Below, piece by piece: positions 6,073 through 6,659 of a stretch of 6,659 nt of DNA. The notes under the pieces were generated by a model. The model was not told where the DNA came from and did not search any database. It worked only from the letters and a program-made list of their open reading frames with translations. The stretch spans positions 1 through 6,659 of the forward strand of contig JAQVPT010000205.1 of assembly GCA_028701945.1 (NCBI GenBank), given 5' to 3'. A program made the translations under genes and the position numbers. Every line of letters starts with the position of its first letter. The first letter of the stretch is position 1. The stretch comes from Bacteroidales bacterium. Lineage in GTDB: Bacteria > Bacteroidota > Bacteroidia > Bacteroidales > ML635J-15.

Positions 6073-6659
6073 ATGGAATTTATTGCTATAATACCTGCAC
6101 GATACAGTTCTACAAGGTTTCCAGGTAAACCACTTGTTAACATTAATGGCAAAACGATGGTCCATAATGTTTATATTCAGGCTAAAAAAGTATTCGCAGA
6201 GGTATATGTAGCTACCGATGACGAAAGGATTTTAATGGAGGTTCAAAGGTTTGGTGGCAAGGCAGTTATGACTAAAAAAAAGCACAAAAGCGGAACCGAC
6301 CGATGCGCCGAGGCTATTGATAAAATCGAGATACTTGAAAATAAAACTTACGATATTATTATTAATATACAGGGAGATGAGCCGTTTATTAAAACAGAAC
6401 AACTTAAGGAGATAAAATTGTGTTTTAAATTAAAAAGAACTCAAATCGCCACACTCGTAAAACCAATAAATAATAAAGACGATATTTTTAATCCGCATAA
6501 GCCAAAAGTTGTAATTTCAAAGAATAAAGAGGCGATTTACTTTTCTAGATCTCCCATACCTTATCTTCGAGGGCATAAAGATACCAAATGGGTTTCAAAG
6601 CACTTGTTTTACAAACATATTGGGCTTTATTGTTATCGAAAAGATATTCTAAAAGCTAT
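6073..6659 (+). CDS. kdsB: 3-deoxy-manno-octulosonate cytidylyltransferase (CMP-KDO synthetase), 5' part
   Basis: This gene codes for KdsB, which joins KDO to CTP to give CMP-KDO, the activated sugar used to start the inner core of lipopolysaccharide. The 195 visible codons (family members are about 250 residues) run off the right edge. The start at 6073 gives the family N-terminus MEFIAIIPARYSSTRFPGKP, the CTP-binding loop. Further landmarks are VYVATDDERI at 44-53, HKSGTDRCAEA at 71-81, NIQGDEPFI at 98-106 with the Mg-binding Asp102 region, YFSRSPIPY at 156-164 and HIGLYCYR at 182-189. The order and spacing match E. coli KdsB throughout with no frameshift. The enzyme is cytosolic. No Shine-Dalgarno is evident, which is normal for this phylum. 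It is divergent from the membrane-protein gene, so the short region between them probably controls both. The presence of this gene indicates a Gram-negative LPS containing KDO. Confidence 0.96.
   Translation, partial: MEFIAIIPARYSSTRFPGKPLVNINGKTMVHNVYIQAKKVFAEVYVATDDERILMEVQRFGGKAVMTKKKHKSGTDRCAEAIDKIEILENKTYDIIINIQGDEPFIKTEQLKEIKLCFKLKRTQIATLVKPINNKDDIFNPHKPKVVISKNKEAIYFSRSPIPYLRGHKDTKWVSKHLFYKHIGLYCYRKDILKA

Overview
The window is AT-rich DNA that looks like a chromosomal stretch of a Bacteroidota (Bacteroidetes) bacterium. The evidence is Bacteroidota-type -7 boxes (TAnnTTTG) instead of sigma70-like promoters, starts with little or no Shine-Dalgarno sequence, a secreted protein with a C-terminus resembling a type IX secretion sorting tail, a signal peptide ending in FSQ, and a kdsB gene, which implies a Gram-negative lipopolysaccharide. 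I see no rRNA, tRNA, CRISPR array, insertion sequence, phage gene or attachment site.

Layout from left to right. (a) The N-terminal 81 codons of an alpha/beta hydrolase run off the left edge on the minus strand, followed by 240 bases with no gene. (b) A 596-residue exported protein on the minus strand is made almost entirely of about 23 MORN_2/YwqK-type repeats. (c) A divergent intergenic region contains a 12-base tandem duplication that carries two -7 boxes. It leads into a plus-strand secreted protein of about 266 residues with a T9SS-tail-like end. (d) A strong hairpin terminator runs directly into the -7 box of a near-leaderless LuxE-family adenylate-forming enzyme on the plus strand. (e) Convergent to it, on the minus strand, are rpiB (ribose-5-phosphate isomerase B) and, 32 bases upstream, a YbhN/LPG-synthase-like polytopic membrane protein. 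(f) Divergent from that, the 5' part of kdsB (CMP-KDO synthetase) runs off the right edge on the plus strand.

Functionally this is mostly core metabolism and cell envelope. RpiB produces or consumes ribulose-5-phosphate, which elsewhere in the cell feeds KDO synthesis. KdsB activates KDO for lipid A-core assembly, and the YbhN-like protein belongs to a membrane lipid/flippase-like family. Two exported proteins (the repeat protein and the T9SS-tail-like protein) point to the periplasm or cell surface. The LuxE-like enzyme activates an acyl group, but no partner reductase (LuxC) is visible in the window.

I did not find a convincing undescribed multi-gene system. The items most worth a second look are the stand-alone LuxE-like protein with a conserved-looking C-terminal cysteine, the terminator-promoter overlap in front of it, the duplicated -7 box, and the very long MORN-like repeat protein.
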